A stretch of DNA of 41,818 nucleotides, taken from Candidatus Neomarinimicrobiota bacterium (GTDB lineage Bacteria > Fidelibacterota > Marinisomatia > Marinisomatales > TCS55). Shown piece by piece: positions 26,538-36,651 of the stretch. Location: NCBI GenBank assembly GCA_018651745.1, contig JABIDL010000030.1, positions 27,032 to 68,849 on the forward strand, read 5' to 3'. Made by a program: the position numbers and the translations under genes. Below the pieces are notes generated by a model that saw only the letters and a program-made list of their open reading frames with translations, searched no databases and had not been told where the DNA came from. Numbering within the stretch: position 1 is the stretch's first letter; each line of letters starts with the position of its first letter.

Positions 26538-29128
26538 TGAAAAGTAAACAAATCAGATCTTCATTTATTGACTTTTTTGAAAAAAAGGATCACCATTTTG
26601 TTCGCAGTTCACCTGTGGTGCCAATTCAGGATAAAACACTTCTGTTTACCAATGCAGGAATGAATCAGTTTAAACCCATATTTTTGGGTGATGAATCTCC
26701 GGAACATCCACGAGCAGTCAACTCTCAAAAATGCATTCGAGTAAGCGGAAAACACAATGATCTTGAAGTAGTAGGATTGGATGGATTTCATCATACCTTT
26801 TTCGAAATGCTAGGAAATTGGTCCTTTGGGGATTATTACAAAGCAGAAGCTATTGAATGGGCTTGGGAATTGTTAACAAACGTTTGGGGATTGGATAAAA
26901 ACCGGTTGTGGGCAACGGTGTATAATGATGATGAGGAATCATTCAACCTTTGGCCTGATGTCACGGATATTTCAAAGGACAGGGTGTTAAAGTTTGGTGA
27001 TAAAGAGAACTATTGGGAAATGGGTGAAACCGGTCCCTGTGGACCGTGCTCAGAAATTCATTATTATGTCGGTGATGATCTAAATAACCAATCAGCAAAA
27101 GGTGTAAACCGATCTGATGATTACTGGGAATTATGGAATTTGGTGTTCATTCAATCCAACCGCGATGTACATGGTAAACTGAACGATCTTGCGCAAATTC
27201 ATATTGATACCGGCGCAGGGCTTGAGCGAATTGTGTCTGTTATTCAAGGGAAAACGAATAATTATGAAACGGATTTATTTTCGCCAATCATTCAATCCAT
27301 TGAAAAACTGACTAGCTTGAAGAGCGAAGATAACCCATCTCCGTTTCATGTGATTTCAGATCATATCCGTATGCTGTGTTTTTCAATTGCAGATGGTGCA
27401 TTGCCATCTAATGATGGCCGCGGCTATGTCCTCCGTCGTATTCTAAGACGTGCATCACGATTCGGAAGAATGTTGGATCAGCGAGAACCTTTTATGTTTG
27501 AACTTGTTGATTCCGTTGGAAAAATTATGGGTGATATCTATCCGGAAGTGGCGGAAAAATCCGCGCATATTAAAAAAGTAATCCAAGCAGAAGAGTTGAT
27601 GTTTAACAATACGCTGGATCGCGGTCTGGTTCATTTTGACAAATGCCTCCAAGCAACAACAGGAAAAACCATTTCGGGAAATGACGCTTTTAAACTGTAT
27701 GATACCTATGGATTTCCACTAGATTTGACAGTTTTAATGGCACGTGAAAAAGGATATTCCATTGATGAGAAAGGATTTGAAACTGAAATGGGAATTCAAA
27801 AGAAAAGGGCAAAATCTTCGGGGAAATTTAAAGCGGACAGTAGCTCATTGGATTGGGTGGATTTGTCGGATGGGGCTGATTCACAATTCGTCGGTTACGA
27901 AACGCTCGAATTTGATTCTAAGGTCAGACGTTTTTCTGAGGCGAACCAAAACCTTCATCTCTTGTTGGATAAAACACCGTTTTACGCAGAATCAGGTGGG
28001 CAAATTGGAGATACGGGCACCATTAATGGGGAAGGAATTTCACTGATTGTTGAAGATACGCTGAAAGATGGGAATTCGCATATTCATGTGTGCTCAGGGA
28101 AATGGAACATTTCCGCATTAAAGTCAGTTTTGTCCTGCAGTGTGGATAAACCTCGCAGGCAAAATATCCGCAAGAACCACACAGCCACTCATTTATTAAA
28201 TGCTACCCTGAAAGTTGTTCTCGGAGACCATTGCCAACAGGCCGGTTCGCTTGTTCACTCGGATTATTTAAGATTTGATTATACTCATTCCGAAAAAATG
28301 ACGCTCGAACAAATTCAAAATGTTGAAACCATTGTCAATTCAGAAATCCAAAATAATACTGATTGCAACCTTTCGATTAAGGATTTTAAGCAAGCTCAAA
28401 AAGATGGGGCTGTTGCAATGTTTGGGGAAAAATATGGTAAAAAAGTTCGGGTGCTAACCATTGGCGATTTTTCGATGGAACTTTGTGGCGGAACGCATTG
28501 CGATACAATTGGAGAAATCGGATTATTTAAAATCACCGAAGAATCATCCTTGGCTTCCGGCGTAAGGCGAATTGTTGCATTGACCGGCCCCGGTGCTGTT
28601 GCGTGGGCACAAAAACAGGCTGGAATTTTGGGGGTCTTGCAAGCGGAATTAAAATGTTCAGCGGATGATTTACCAGAAAGAATTTCGCAATTAAAGACCC
28701 AACGAAAAGATCTTGAGAAAAAATTAAAACAAAAGAAAAGTTCTTCTGATTTTAATGCGAAAAGTCTAGTAGAAAAGGGAACAGAACAGGATGGATTCAC
28801 CATCGTTGTTTCCCATGTGGATGCAGTTGGAATGAATGAATTAAAATCCTACGGCGATTCCCTCATTTTAGCATTAAAATCCGGTGTAGGCGTCCTTGGA
28901 TCTTCTGATGGCGAAAAGCCCGGAATTGTTGTGGTAGTCACGGAAGATTTGATTGAAAAAGGATTAACAGCTAATGATTTAGCAAAAACTATTGGCACTG
29001 TGATGGATGGCGGCGGCGGCGGAAGTGCCCGCTTGGCAACTGCAGGAGGAAAAGATAAAAAGTTGTTACAAAAAGCAATGAAAAAAAGTAAATCAATTAT
29101 TTATAAAGCACTTAAGGAAAAAACCTAA
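26537..29128 (+). CDS. alaS: Alanine--tRNA ligase
   Basis: This cytoplasmic class II synthetase charges tRNA-Ala. The N-terminal catalytic part starts IRSSFIDFFEKKDHHFVRSS and includes FTNAGMNQFK and FFEMLGNWSFGDY. The editing domain has the zinc ligands H548 and H552 (HTATHLLN) and C650 with H654 (CGGTHC). The C-terminal DHHA1 region ends in the glycine-rich GGGGGSARLATAGG. At 863 residues it is full length. It overlaps the upstream membrane-protein gene by one base and is followed 2 bases later by the PPC-domain gene. Confidence 0.97.
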   Translation: MKSKQIRSSFIDFFEKKDHHFVRSSPVVPIQDKTLLFTNAGMNQFKPIFLGDESPEHPRAVNSQKCIRVSGKHNDLEVVGLDGFHHTFFEMLGNWSFGDYYKAEAIEWAWELLTNVWGLDKNRLWATVYNDDEESFNLWPDVTDISKDRVLKFGDKENYWEMGETGPCGPCSEIHYYVGDDLNNQSAKGVNRSDDYWELWNLVFIQSNRDVHGKLNDLAQIHIDTGAGLERIVSVIQGKTNNYETDLFSPIIQSIEKLTSLKSEDNPSPFHVISDHIRMLCFSIADGALPSNDGRGYVLRRILRRASRFGRMLDQREPFMFELVDSVGKIMGDIYPEVAEKSAHIKKVIQAEELMFNNTLDRGLVHFDKCLQATTGKTISGNDAFKLYDTYGFPLDLTVLMAREKGYSIDEKGFETEMGIQKKRAKSSGKFKADSSSLDWVDLSDGADSQFVGYETLEFDSKVRRFSEANQNLHLLLDKTPFYAESGGQIGDTGTINGEGISLIVEDTLKDGNSHIHVCSGKWNISALKSVLSCSVDKPRRQNIRKNHTATHLLNATLKVVLGDHCQQAGSLVHSDYLRFDYTHSEKMTLEQIQNVETIVNSEIQNNTDCNLSIKDFKQAQKDGAVAMFGEKYGKKVRVLTIGDFSMELCGGTHCDTIGEIGLFKITEESSLASGVRRIVALTGPGAVAWAQKQAGILGVLQAELKCSADDLPERISQLKTQRKDLEKKLKQKKSSSDFNAKSLVEKGTEQDGFTIVVSHVDAVGMNELKSYGDSLILALKSGVGVLGSSDGEKPGIVVVVTEDLIEKGLTANDLAKTIGTVMDGGGGGSARLATAGGKDKKLLQKAMKKSKSIIYKALKEKT

Positions 29129-29130
29129 TT

Positions 29131-29553
29131 ATGAAATCATCGCAGCGGAACCAAAACCATATTATTTTCGTCGAAAAGGGCGAAAATGTAATGGAAACAT
29201 TAACTGAGTATTGCGTAACCCATGGAATCCGGAATGGGAAAGTTTCTGGAATTGGTGCCGTCGAAAAAATTAATATGGGTGCCTTTGATATAACCAGTAA
29301 ACAATATGTGCAATCAACTATTCTTGATGTAAGAGAACTTGTTTCTTTTCAGGGAAATGTTACGTTGAAAGATGGACAACCGTTCATTCATGCGCATGCA
29401 ATTGTTGGTACCCACGATTTGGATATTAAAGGAGGGCATATGTTTGAATGTACTGTAGCAGTGGTCGGCGAATTTATTATCACGGAAATAGACACCAACA
29501 TTTCTCGAAAGATTGATGAAACAATTGGTCTTGCCACCATGTGCCCCCAATGA
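29131..29553 (+). CDS. PPC/DUF296 domain protein
   Basis: This 140-residue protein is a single PPC (DUF296) domain, a small trimeric fold found alone in bacteria and fused to AT-hooks in plants. Diagnostic features are the GKVSGIGAVEKINMGAFD stretch, the paired histidines in PFIHAHAIVG and the GGHMFECTVAVVGEF end. Bacterial function is poorly known; the histidines suggest metal binding. It overlaps ridA by 4 bases (ATGA). Confidence 0.88.
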   Translation: MKSSQRNQNHIIFVEKGENVMETLTEYCVTHGIRNGKVSGIGAVEKINMGAFDITSKQYVQSTILDVRELVSFQGNVTLKDGQPFIHAHAIVGTHDLDIKGGHMFECTVAVVGEFIITEIDTNISRKIDETIGLATMCPQ

Positions 29554-29936
29554 GCGAACCAACCGTAATTACTACCTCAAATGCACCGGCGGCAATTGGA
29601 CCATATAGTCAGGCAAAAGTTGTCAATGGGTTTATATTTACTGCCGGGCAAATTCCATTGGTGCCGGATACCGGAAAACTAGTGGATGGTGGTTTTACCC
29701 AACAGGTTACCCAGGTATTAACCAATCTGGATGCGATTTTAAACGTAGCCGGATCTAATTTGGGTAAAGCGGTAAAATTAACGGTATTTTTAAAGGATTT
29801 TTCCAACTATGCAGAACTAAATGACGTATTTGCAGATTTTTTCTCTGAGTCGGAACCACCCGCAAGATCGGCATTGCAAGTCACCAAATTGCCTATGGAT
29901 GCAGAAGTAGAAATTGAGTGTATTGCTGTTCTTTAA
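29550..29936 (+). CDS. ridA: RidA family enamine/imine deaminase
   Basis: RidA hydrolyses reactive enamine and imine intermediates made by PLP enzymes, protecting them from damage. The 128 residues match the family length and include GPYSQAKVVNGFIFTAGQIP, the KLTVFLKD strand, the key Arg106 in PPARSALQV and the closing VEIECIAVL with its conserved Glu. I chose the ATG at 29550 over a GTG three codons earlier, because the ATGA overlap with the preceding gene is a common coupling. Confidence 0.95.
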   Translation: MSEPTVITTSNAPAAIGPYSQAKVVNGFIFTAGQIPLVPDTGKLVDGGFTQQVTQVLTNLDAILNVAGSNLGKAVKLTVFLKDFSNYAELNDVFADFFSESEPPARSALQVTKLPMDAEVEIECIAVL

Positions 29937-29950
29937 ACTTTGGTGATTGA

Positions 29951-30346
29951 TTGGTCCGCTTATCATTTTTAATCGTATTTGCAACCTTGAGTTTTGCCCA
30001 GCAGCCGGACAGCCTTATCTATCCTTCTCCCAAAAAAGCAGGGATGTATGCTTTACTTTTTCCGGGTGCAGGTCAATTATATAATGGGCGATATTTGAAG
30101 GCAGCTTTCATACTGTCTTTGGAAGGGATATCAATCTGGAGATATTCTGAAAATGCCAACTCTTATGCTAATTTTGATGAATCAATTCATACACTTGGGA
30201 AACATCGTTATCTAGAGAAACGGAACAAATATATTTGGTGGGCAGCATTTTTGTATCTTTATGGTTTTTTAGATGCCGTAGTTGACGCACATTTATACCC
30301 CTTCGATCAGGTGATGGAAGAGGATTTGGAAGTAAACAACCAATAA
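29951..30346 (+). CDS. Small exported or membrane protein, DUF5683-like
   Basis: The 131 residues start at TTG, since an in-frame stop lies one codon upstream and the first ATG is about 30 codons inside. This gives a signal peptide (LSFLIVFATLSFAQQ). The core KKAGMYALLFPGAGQLYNGRYLKAAFI is characteristic of DUF5683-like proteins in this group of bacteria; a second hydrophobic stretch (IWWAAFLYLYGFLDAVVDA) follows. Function is unknown. It lies 14 bases after ridA. Confidence 0.75.
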   Translation: MVRLSFLIVFATLSFAQQPDSLIYPSPKKAGMYALLFPGAGQLYNGRYLKAAFILSLEGISIWRYSENANSYANFDESIHTLGKHRYLEKRNKYIWWAAFLYLYGFLDAVVDAHLYPFDQVMEEDLEVNNQ

Positions 30347-30371
30347 AGTAAAAACACATTTAGGGAGTTAC

Positions 30372-31817
30372 ATGGAAAAAAGAGAGCATTGGGGATCTAA
30401 ATTTGGATTTATTCTAGCCGCCGCAGGCTCAGCGATTGGTTTAGGAAATATTTGGAAATTTCCATACATCGCCGGTGAAAATGGTGGAGCTGCTTTTGTT
30501 TTTATTTATCTTATTTGTATTGCATTAATTGGATTACCAGTGCTCATGGCAGAAGTGCTAATGGGACGAACAACGCAGCGAAATCCTGTAGGTGCTTTTA
30601 AAAAACTATCGGGTAAACCATTTTGGGTTGCGGTTGGAAGCTTGGGCGTTATCGCCGGATTTGTGATTCTTTCATTTTATACGGTTATCGCCGGTTGGTC
30701 TATTGGTTACATTGTTGAAGCATTAAAAGGATCTTTTTCACAATTCTCGGATCCCGCCGTTTCGTCCGCATATTTTGAAGCGCGAGTCGGTGACGTCAAT
30801 TGGATTGTCGGTTATCATACTTTATTTTCAATTTTAACAATGTGGGTGGTTTATGCCGGAATCAATAAGGGCATTGAACAGGGAAGCAAAATCATGATGC
30901 CCATTCTCTTTTTTCTATTAATTATTTTAGTAATTCGAGGTATAACGCTTCCCGGTGCAGAAAAAGGTTTGAATTTTTTATGGTCACCTGATTGGTCCAA
31001 AATTACTGGTCAGTCCGTGTTAATTGCACTAGGGCATGCATTCTTCACCATTAGTCTGGGGATGGGTGCGATGATGACGTATGGGTCATATTTATCAGAG
31101 AAAGATCATATTCCGAGTGCAGCGCTTCAAATTGTTTTCTTAGATACATTAATCGCTTTATTAGCAGGTATTGCTATTTTTTCATCCGTTTTCGCGATGG
31201 GACAAGATCCAGCGGCGGGACCGGGACTCATATTTCATACGTTACCGGTTGTCTTTGCAAAAATGCCCGGAGGTGCAATCTGGGCTGTTTTATTTTTCTT
31301 ACTACTAACGCTTGCCGCGCTGACTTCTGCCATATCTTTGTTAGAAGTTGTCGTAGCTTATTTTGTGGATGAACGGCGATGGAAACGCCATAATGCTGTG
31401 TTGGTATTTGGGTGTATTGTATTGCTGATTGGAATTCCAAGTGCCCTATCTTTTAATGTCATGAAAGAGGTTCACTTTTTTGGAAAAACATGGTTTGACA
31501 ATGCAGATTATTTAGCTTCTAATATCTTGCTTCCGGGAGGCGGACTTTTTATTGCCATTTTTGTAGGGTGGATTTGGGAATTCGATAAAGTTTTGATCGA
31601 GCTGAAAAAAGGATCTGAATCATTATTTGACACCTATCCAATTATCATAAAAGGATGGAGGATATTTTTACGGTATCTATCGCCGGTAATGATCCTCATT
31701 GTTTTTCTGCATTCTGTAAACTTGTTAGAAAGCGCCTGGCAGCAGGTTCAATCGTCATGGGTTATAATCCTGATGTTGGTTTCAGTTTTGATAAAGGTAT
31801 TTCAAAATAAGAAATGA
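30372..31817 (+). CDS. Sodium-dependent transporter of the SNF family
   Basis: This LeuT-fold symporter couples sodium entry to uptake of an amino acid or similar solute. The 481 residues form 11 or 12 membrane segments. The N terminus has the family signature for sodium and substrate binding, GSAIGLGNIWKFPYIAGENGG, and the central part has TISLGMGAMMTYGSY. A good ribosome site (AGGGAG) lies just before the ATG. The substrate cannot be read from the sequence; bacterial members often carry tryptophan, tyrosine or branched residues. It overlaps the next gene by 4 bases (ATGA). Confidence 0.93.
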   Translation: MEKREHWGSKFGFILAAAGSAIGLGNIWKFPYIAGENGGAAFVFIYLICIALIGLPVLMAEVLMGRTTQRNPVGAFKKLSGKPFWVAVGSLGVIAGFVILSFYTVIAGWSIGYIVEALKGSFSQFSDPAVSSAYFEARVGDVNWIVGYHTLFSILTMWVVYAGINKGIEQGSKIMMPILFFLLIILVIRGITLPGAEKGLNFLWSPDWSKITGQSVLIALGHAFFTISLGMGAMMTYGSYLSEKDHIPSAALQIVFLDTLIALLAGIAIFSSVFAMGQDPAAGPGLIFHTLPVVFAKMPGGAIWAVLFFLLLTLAALTSAISLLEVVVAYFVDERRWKRHNAVLVFGCIVLLIGIPSALSFNVMKEVHFFGKTWFDNADYLASNILLPGGGLFIAIFVGWIWEFDKVLIELKKGSESLFDTYPIIIKGWRIFLRYLSPVMILIVFLHSVNLLESAWQQVQSSWVIILMLVSVLIKVFQNKK

Positions 31818-32617
31818 TTCTCGAAAGATTATTCCCTAAAAACACTTCCCGTTATGCACAAGCACGGGACGCTATGGCCTTTTTGAAGCCGATACTACAG
31901 TGGAATCCTGAACGGTGGATTTCCGGATGGCTAATGGTTCTGAGCGGTGCGAATGTTGTGTTTGCCGCTGATGATAGATATTTCTACTGGGACATGTCCA
32001 CTTTTTCAATTCCACTTTTAATATTTTTAATTGGAGGTGGAATAGGGACGGCAATGCTTTCAAAGTTTCCGAAATTTCCCCAATCCATTGTATCGGCAAG
32101 GGGGATATTGTTTTATGCCCTTACCGGTTCAATTCTGTTTATTTCGGGATTTGCTACATTTGAATTCAATATCAAGTACCTATTTTCTGGAGGGGCTTAT
32201 TTGGCATACTTTTTGGCAGCGTGGTTAGTGTATTCCATTGAAATCAAACTCGAATCGGATAAAAAAACAGTTCCGCCAAAAATAGATCAGGTTGGGATAT
32301 TGATTTCGGTTCTAATACTTTTGTCTTTTTCATGCTTTGCCGGGTTTAGTCAAAATGATCCTATGATTAGCACCGTTTCGGCGATTTTCATTCCATTCAT
32401 TTTGGTTGCACTGATTTTTCCGGCTCACGTAAGGCACATTCAACGTGCACGGATGTATGGTGTATTTGTACCGGCTATGTTTCTTTCAATTCGGTTTCCA
32501 TGGTTTTTAATTCCGTTGGCAGTTGTTTTTTACGGATTGAGAAAAATAACCTATTTCCAGACCGATGAAGTGTATCCTTCATTTCGGGTAGATTTTGACG
32601 AATTAGAATCGGACTAA
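31814..32617 (+). CDS. Multi-pass membrane protein of unknown function
   Basis: The 267-residue protein has about seven hydrophobic segments, including WLMVLSGANVVFA, FSIPLLIFLIGGGIGTAML, GILFYALTGSILFISGFA and FLIPLAVVFYGLRK. The C terminus is acidic (DFDELESD). There is no clear signal peptide and no motif I can name. It overlaps the symporter gene by 4 bases and lies 3 bases before the flavoprotein gene, so the three are probably expressed together. A role beside the flavoprotein in membrane lipid metabolism is possible but only positional. Confidence 0.7.
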   Translation: MILERLFPKNTSRYAQARDAMAFLKPILQWNPERWISGWLMVLSGANVVFAADDRYFYWDMSTFSIPLLIFLIGGGIGTAMLSKFPKFPQSIVSARGILFYALTGSILFISGFATFEFNIKYLFSGGAYLAYFLAAWLVYSIEIKLESDKKTVPPKIDQVGILISVLILLSFSCFAGFSQNDPMISTVSAIFIPFILVALIFPAHVRHIQRARMYGVFVPAMFLSIRFPWFLIPLAVVFYGLRKITYFQTDEVYPSFRVDFDELESD

Positions 32618-32620
32618 TTC

Positions 32621-33835
32621 ATGTTTGATGTCATTATTGTTGGAAGTGGTCCTGCAGGCGCCACAGCAGCTTTGTATTGTCACAAAGCCGGATTAAAAAC
32701 CATTGTTCTAGATAAAGCCACTTTCCCACGAGATAAAGTTTGTGGCGATGCGTTATCAGGAAAAGCTATCCGAATTCTAAGAGAACTTGACTTATTAGAA
32801 TCTCTGCAAAACCTAGAAGGCGCACCGATCCGACGGATCACGTTTGGGAGTCCAAATCACAAACAGTTTGATCTCGAATTAAAGGACTCTCCGAACACAA
32901 ATCACATTAGGCAAGGATTTGTAATTCCTCGAAAAATATTCGATCACTTTTTGTTTCAGGAAGCACAAAATGTAACAGAAATACGGGAAAATTTTTCAGT
33001 AAAGGATGTTCTGGTTGAAAATGGAAATGTTACTGGAATAATTGGGTGTCAAAACGACGGTTCGGATGAAGAGATTCGGGCAAATATAGTTTTTGGCGCT
33101 GACGGATTTAACTCGATTCTTTCGAGGAAATTAGGATTGTATAATATGGATATGGAACATACATCTGTAGCAATTCGGTGTTATTACGAAGGAGTGAAAA
33201 ACCTGACAGACCAAATCGAATTACATTATGTTGACGAGGTGAATCCGGGTTATTTTTGGATTTTTCCTGCCGGCGGAAATAAAGCGAATATCGGGCTTGG
33301 ATTATCAAAAGATGATGTGAAGAAGAAAAAAAAGAATTTGGCGAATCTTTTGGATGATGTAACGGCTTCTCCGTATTTCAAAGAACGGTTCGCCGATGCA
33401 AAGCCATTGGAAAAACCGGTCGGGTGGAATCTACCGCTGGGTAGCATTCGCAGGCCAAATCATGGGGATGGATTTATGCTCCTTGGCGATGCGGCCGGAT
33501 TGGTCGATCCCTTTACGGGAGAGGGAATCGGCAATGCGCTTGTAAGTGCAAAATTTGCGGCAGAAACGGCACAAAAGGCCAAAGCCAGTAACAATTTCAG
33601 TTCAGCGGTTTTACAAGAATATGATACCCAACTTTGGGATGAAATAGGTTCTGAGTTAAGGGTGAGTTATAAACTTCAAAAACTTGCAAAATCGCGCTTT
33701 CTGTTAAACTTTGTTATGAATCGTGCCACGCGAAATGTAAAAGTTCGGAATATCATTTCCGGTATGCTTGCGAATGAGATTCCACGTAAGGATCTTGCTA
33801 ACCCTCTTTTTTATCTTAAAATACTTTTTGCATAA
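32621..33835 (+). CDS. Geranylgeranyl-reductase-family flavoprotein
   Basis: This FAD-dependent oxidoreductase (404 residues) belongs to the geranylgeranyl reductase family, which reduces isoprenoid double bonds in lipids, quinones or chlorophyll side chains. The FAD-binding GSGPAG sits at 8-13, DKVCGDALSG at 38-47, and the second FAD motif LLGDAAGLVDPFTGEGIG has G289-D290. Related monooxygenase-like members exist, so the substrate is open; menaquinone or archaeal-type lipid is possible. The end (NEIPRKDLANPLFYLKILFA) is hydrophobic and may touch the membrane. It lies 8 bases before the DinG-type gene. Confidence 0.87.
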   Translation: MFDVIIVGSGPAGATAALYCHKAGLKTIVLDKATFPRDKVCGDALSGKAIRILRELDLLESLQNLEGAPIRRITFGSPNHKQFDLELKDSPNTNHIRQGFVIPRKIFDHFLFQEAQNVTEIRENFSVKDVLVENGNVTGIIGCQNDGSDEEIRANIVFGADGFNSILSRKLGLYNMDMEHTSVAIRCYYEGVKNLTDQIELHYVDEVNPGYFWIFPAGGNKANIGLGLSKDDVKKKKKNLANLLDDVTASPYFKERFADAKPLEKPVGWNLPLGSIRRPNHGDGFMLLGDAAGLVDPFTGEGIGNALVSAKFAAETAQKAKASNNFSSAVLQEYDTQLWDEIGSELRVSYKLQKLAKSRFLLNFVMNRATRNVKVRNIISGMLANEIPRKDLANPLFYLKILFA

Positions 33836-33843
33836 GGAATTCT

Positions 33844-36651
33844 GTGGATACATCTACCCTATTAGAAAAGCTTGATTTATCAAATTACGTTGCCTTCGAT
33901 TTTGAAACCACCGGGCTAAGTTCCGAAGATGATAGAATCATTGAAGTTGCTGCAGTCTTGTTTGAAAATGGCGAAGTGAAAGATTCGTATGTAACCTTAA
34001 TCAACCCCAAGCGACCGATTCCACATTTCATCACTCGAATTACGGGAATTTCGGATGAAATGCTTATTGACGCTCCTTACGAAAAAGATATGGTGTCTGA
34101 TTTATTTAAATTCATTGGGAATCATCCATTGGTTGCGCACAATATTCATTTTGATATTGATTTTTTGGGTGTGCTCGCTAACAGGTACGATCTTCCTGAG
34201 CCGGAAAATGACTTATATGATACGCTTCAACTGAGCCGAACTTTTCTCTATTTTCAGCCTACGCATAACTTGAGTGCTCTCGCGGAATATTTTAATCGAT
34301 CATCCGCAGGTGCACACCGCGCAGAATCTGATACCATGAATACCGGGTTTGCATTTCAGGATTTGGTGCAAGAAGCGGCAAGTTATCCGCTGGATGTAGT
34401 GTCTAAGCTTAATGCCGTGTTGGATTCGGGTCTTCCCAATAGCCGTTTATTTGCATCTCTTGCATCCGCACTTACAAAGGCAGGTGATTTAAAAAATGGA
34501 TTGATGAAATCCAATGTAGATCGCCCTCGTCTAACCAATATATTTCATTATGACGGTGAAACTAACTTAGATACTGTTTCTGTAGAGGATGTATTTGCAG
34601 AAAATGGGAGTTTGAGTGGAGTCGTTGAAGCATTCGAAAACCGGCCGACTCAGGTAAGTTACAGCCAATTTATAGGTGAAACGTTCCAAAAAGGCGGGAT
34701 CGGAATCGCTGAAGCCGGAACCGGACTCGGCAAATCTTTTGCCTACTTGTTTTCTGCGTTGAAATCAGCCAAGGCAGATCCGGACCATAAACCGGTCATT
34801 ATTTCCTGCTATACGCGACATCTGCAGGGACAGCTTTTTCAAAAAGATCTTCCTATGCTGGCCAATGCGCTGGATACGGAGGTTCTTGCTGTTGTGCTAA
34901 AGGGGAGAGGAAATTATTTATGTAAAACGCGACTCAGCTGGCTTTTGTCTGAACCGTCCCGATTTTTGAAAAAAAGAGAGGCAGAAGGATTGCTGCCTTT
35001 GATTGTATGGTTGCACTGGACTTCGACCGGCGATATGGACGAATGTTCAGGATTTTGGAATTCCTTTGCTTCCTCTAGAATATATTCACTTGTGCAAAGC
35101 GAAGCGGGTTTTTGCACCGGACGATTGTGTGTCAGACATCAAGGATGTTTTTTCGGTCCGATCCGACAGGCAGTTCACGATGCCCAACTTATTGTTGTCA
35201 ACCATGCATTGCTTTTGGCTGAAGTTGAATCTCCCGGGTTTTTACCAGCTTACGATACAGTTTTAATTGATGAAGGACATAATCTTGTAAATGTTGCCTA
35301 CGGGCAATTCACTGTTAAATTGGGTGAATATGAATTAAGAAGTGCGCTGGATAAAATGGATCCCGGTCGTCCTGGAAGTCTTCGCTGGAGTAGTAAACTA
35401 AAGTTGTTGGGGCAAATGCATCACAACCTTGGCACGTTAATATCGGATCTTGGCGAAACTCTCTCAGATGTTAGGGAAGCAGTAAAACAGTTTTTTGAAG
35501 CAATTCAATCAGAAGTTTCTCCTAAAATGAATCCGGAAGCGCGATATTCTCAATCATTTATTATTCAAAACCCTGTGGAAGAATTTACCAATTACCATCA
35601 GGAATTGAGTTTTATTCAAAGGTCATTCAAGGAATTGCTGGATATTTTGGCTAGAATTAAAGGTGAATTGAATGAAATTGATCCAGAAAAAGCTGATTAT
35701 CTTGAGATTCACCAAGTCATGGACATGGCGATTGAAAAAGCAACGGACGGTCTCACTAGATTTATTCTATTAACCCAATCTCAAAAAGATGATTGGGTGT
35801 ATTGGTATGAAGGAATTATACGAGGGCAAAATACACAGCAAATTATTATTTCGGTCAAAGGTGCACCGGTAGATGTGGCTGAAGATATAAGCGAGGGGTT
35901 TTTTAAACAAATTCGGGCGTCTGTTTTAACATCCGCTTCGTTTCAGGTTGAAGAATCGTTTGAGTATTTACTACACCGCACCGGTTTAGACCGACCCGGA
36001 ATCAATTCAGTAGAAACACGGGTGTTTCCAAGTCCATTCCATTATAGCGATCAGGTGAAATATTATCAATATAGCGGAGCGCAAGGTTCATCTGCAGAGG
36101 CAATTGCATCCATCATTTATGAATGCCATAAAACATATAATAAAAGGATGTTAGTTCTATTTACCTCAAGGAAAAGATTAAATGATACAACGGATCTTTT
36201 AAAGGGTTTCGAAGGTGGGAGAGACATGCCGATTTTAGCTCAAACAGCGCGGAGCTCACATGCAGGATTGGTTCGTGGACTCAGACAAACTCCCAATGGA
36301 ATTCTACTAGGAACCGATGCCATGTGGGAGGGGTTAGACTTGCCAGGCGATTTACTGGAAATTTTAATCATTACCAAGCTTCCGTTTGATGTACCGAGCG
36401 AGCCATTGGTAAAAGCCTATTCACAACTGTTGGGCTCTGAAGGAAAAAATTCTTTTATGCAATATTCTGTTCCCGAAGCGGTGATTCGCTTTCGGCAAGG
36501 ATTCGGGAGATTGATTCGTACCATTTCAGATTCAGGTATTTTTATCGTCACAGATGAACGGATTGTTCAAAAAAGGTACGGCTCTTATTTTAGTGATTCA
36601 ATTCCGGTACAAATGACGGTGTTTACGGATCCAAAAGAAATTCAAATGTAG
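33844..36651 (+). CDS. dinG: DinG-type helicase fused to a DnaQ-like exonuclease
   Basis: The start is GTG with AAGGA just before it. The 935 residues join two enzymes. An N-terminal DEDDh 3'-5' exonuclease (about 1-180) has D19 and E21 in FDFETTGL, an Asp in HNIHFDIDF and the HRAESDT motif. An XPD/DinG superfamily 2 helicase follows, with Walker A AGTGLGKS (291-298, K297), DEGH (476-479) and RFRQGFGRLIR near the end. Four cysteines between the helicase motifs (C360, C424, C429, C435) fit the iron-sulfur cluster of this family. The combination is known from Firmicutes DinG and acts in DNA repair. Spacing to the flavoprotein gene is 8 bases. Confidence 0.93.
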   Translation: MDTSTLLEKLDLSNYVAFDFETTGLSSEDDRIIEVAAVLFENGEVKDSYVTLINPKRPIPHFITRITGISDEMLIDAPYEKDMVSDLFKFIGNHPLVAHNIHFDIDFLGVLANRYDLPEPENDLYDTLQLSRTFLYFQPTHNLSALAEYFNRSSAGAHRAESDTMNTGFAFQDLVQEAASYPLDVVSKLNAVLDSGLPNSRLFASLASALTKAGDLKNGLMKSNVDRPRLTNIFHYDGETNLDTVSVEDVFAENGSLSGVVEAFENRPTQVSYSQFIGETFQKGGIGIAEAGTGLGKSFAYLFSALKSAKADPDHKPVIISCYTRHLQGQLFQKDLPMLANALDTEVLAVVLKGRGNYLCKTRLSWLLSEPSRFLKKREAEGLLPLIVWLHWTSTGDMDECSGFWNSFASSRIYSLVQSEAGFCTGRLCVRHQGCFFGPIRQAVHDAQLIVVNHALLLAEVESPGFLPAYDTVLIDEGHNLVNVAYGQFTVKLGEYELRSALDKMDPGRPGSLRWSSKLKLLGQMHHNLGTLISDLGETLSDVREAVKQFFEAIQSEVSPKMNPEARYSQSFIIQNPVEEFTNYHQELSFIQRSFKELLDILARIKGELNEIDPEKADYLEIHQVMDMAIEKATDGLTRFILLTQSQKDDWVYWYEGIIRGQNTQQIIISVKGAPVDVAEDISEGFFKQIRASVLTSASFQVEESFEYLLHRTGLDRPGINSVETRVFPSPFHYSDQVKYYQYSGAQGSSAEAIASIIYECHKTYNKRMLVLFTSRKRLNDTTDLLKGFEGGRDMPILAQTARSSHAGLVRGLRQTPNGILLGTDAMWEGLDLPGDLLEILIITKLPFDVPSEPLVKAYSQLLGSEGKNSFMQYSVPEAVIRFRQGFGRLIRTISDSGIFIVTDERIVQKRYGSYFSDSIPVQMTVFTDPKEIQM

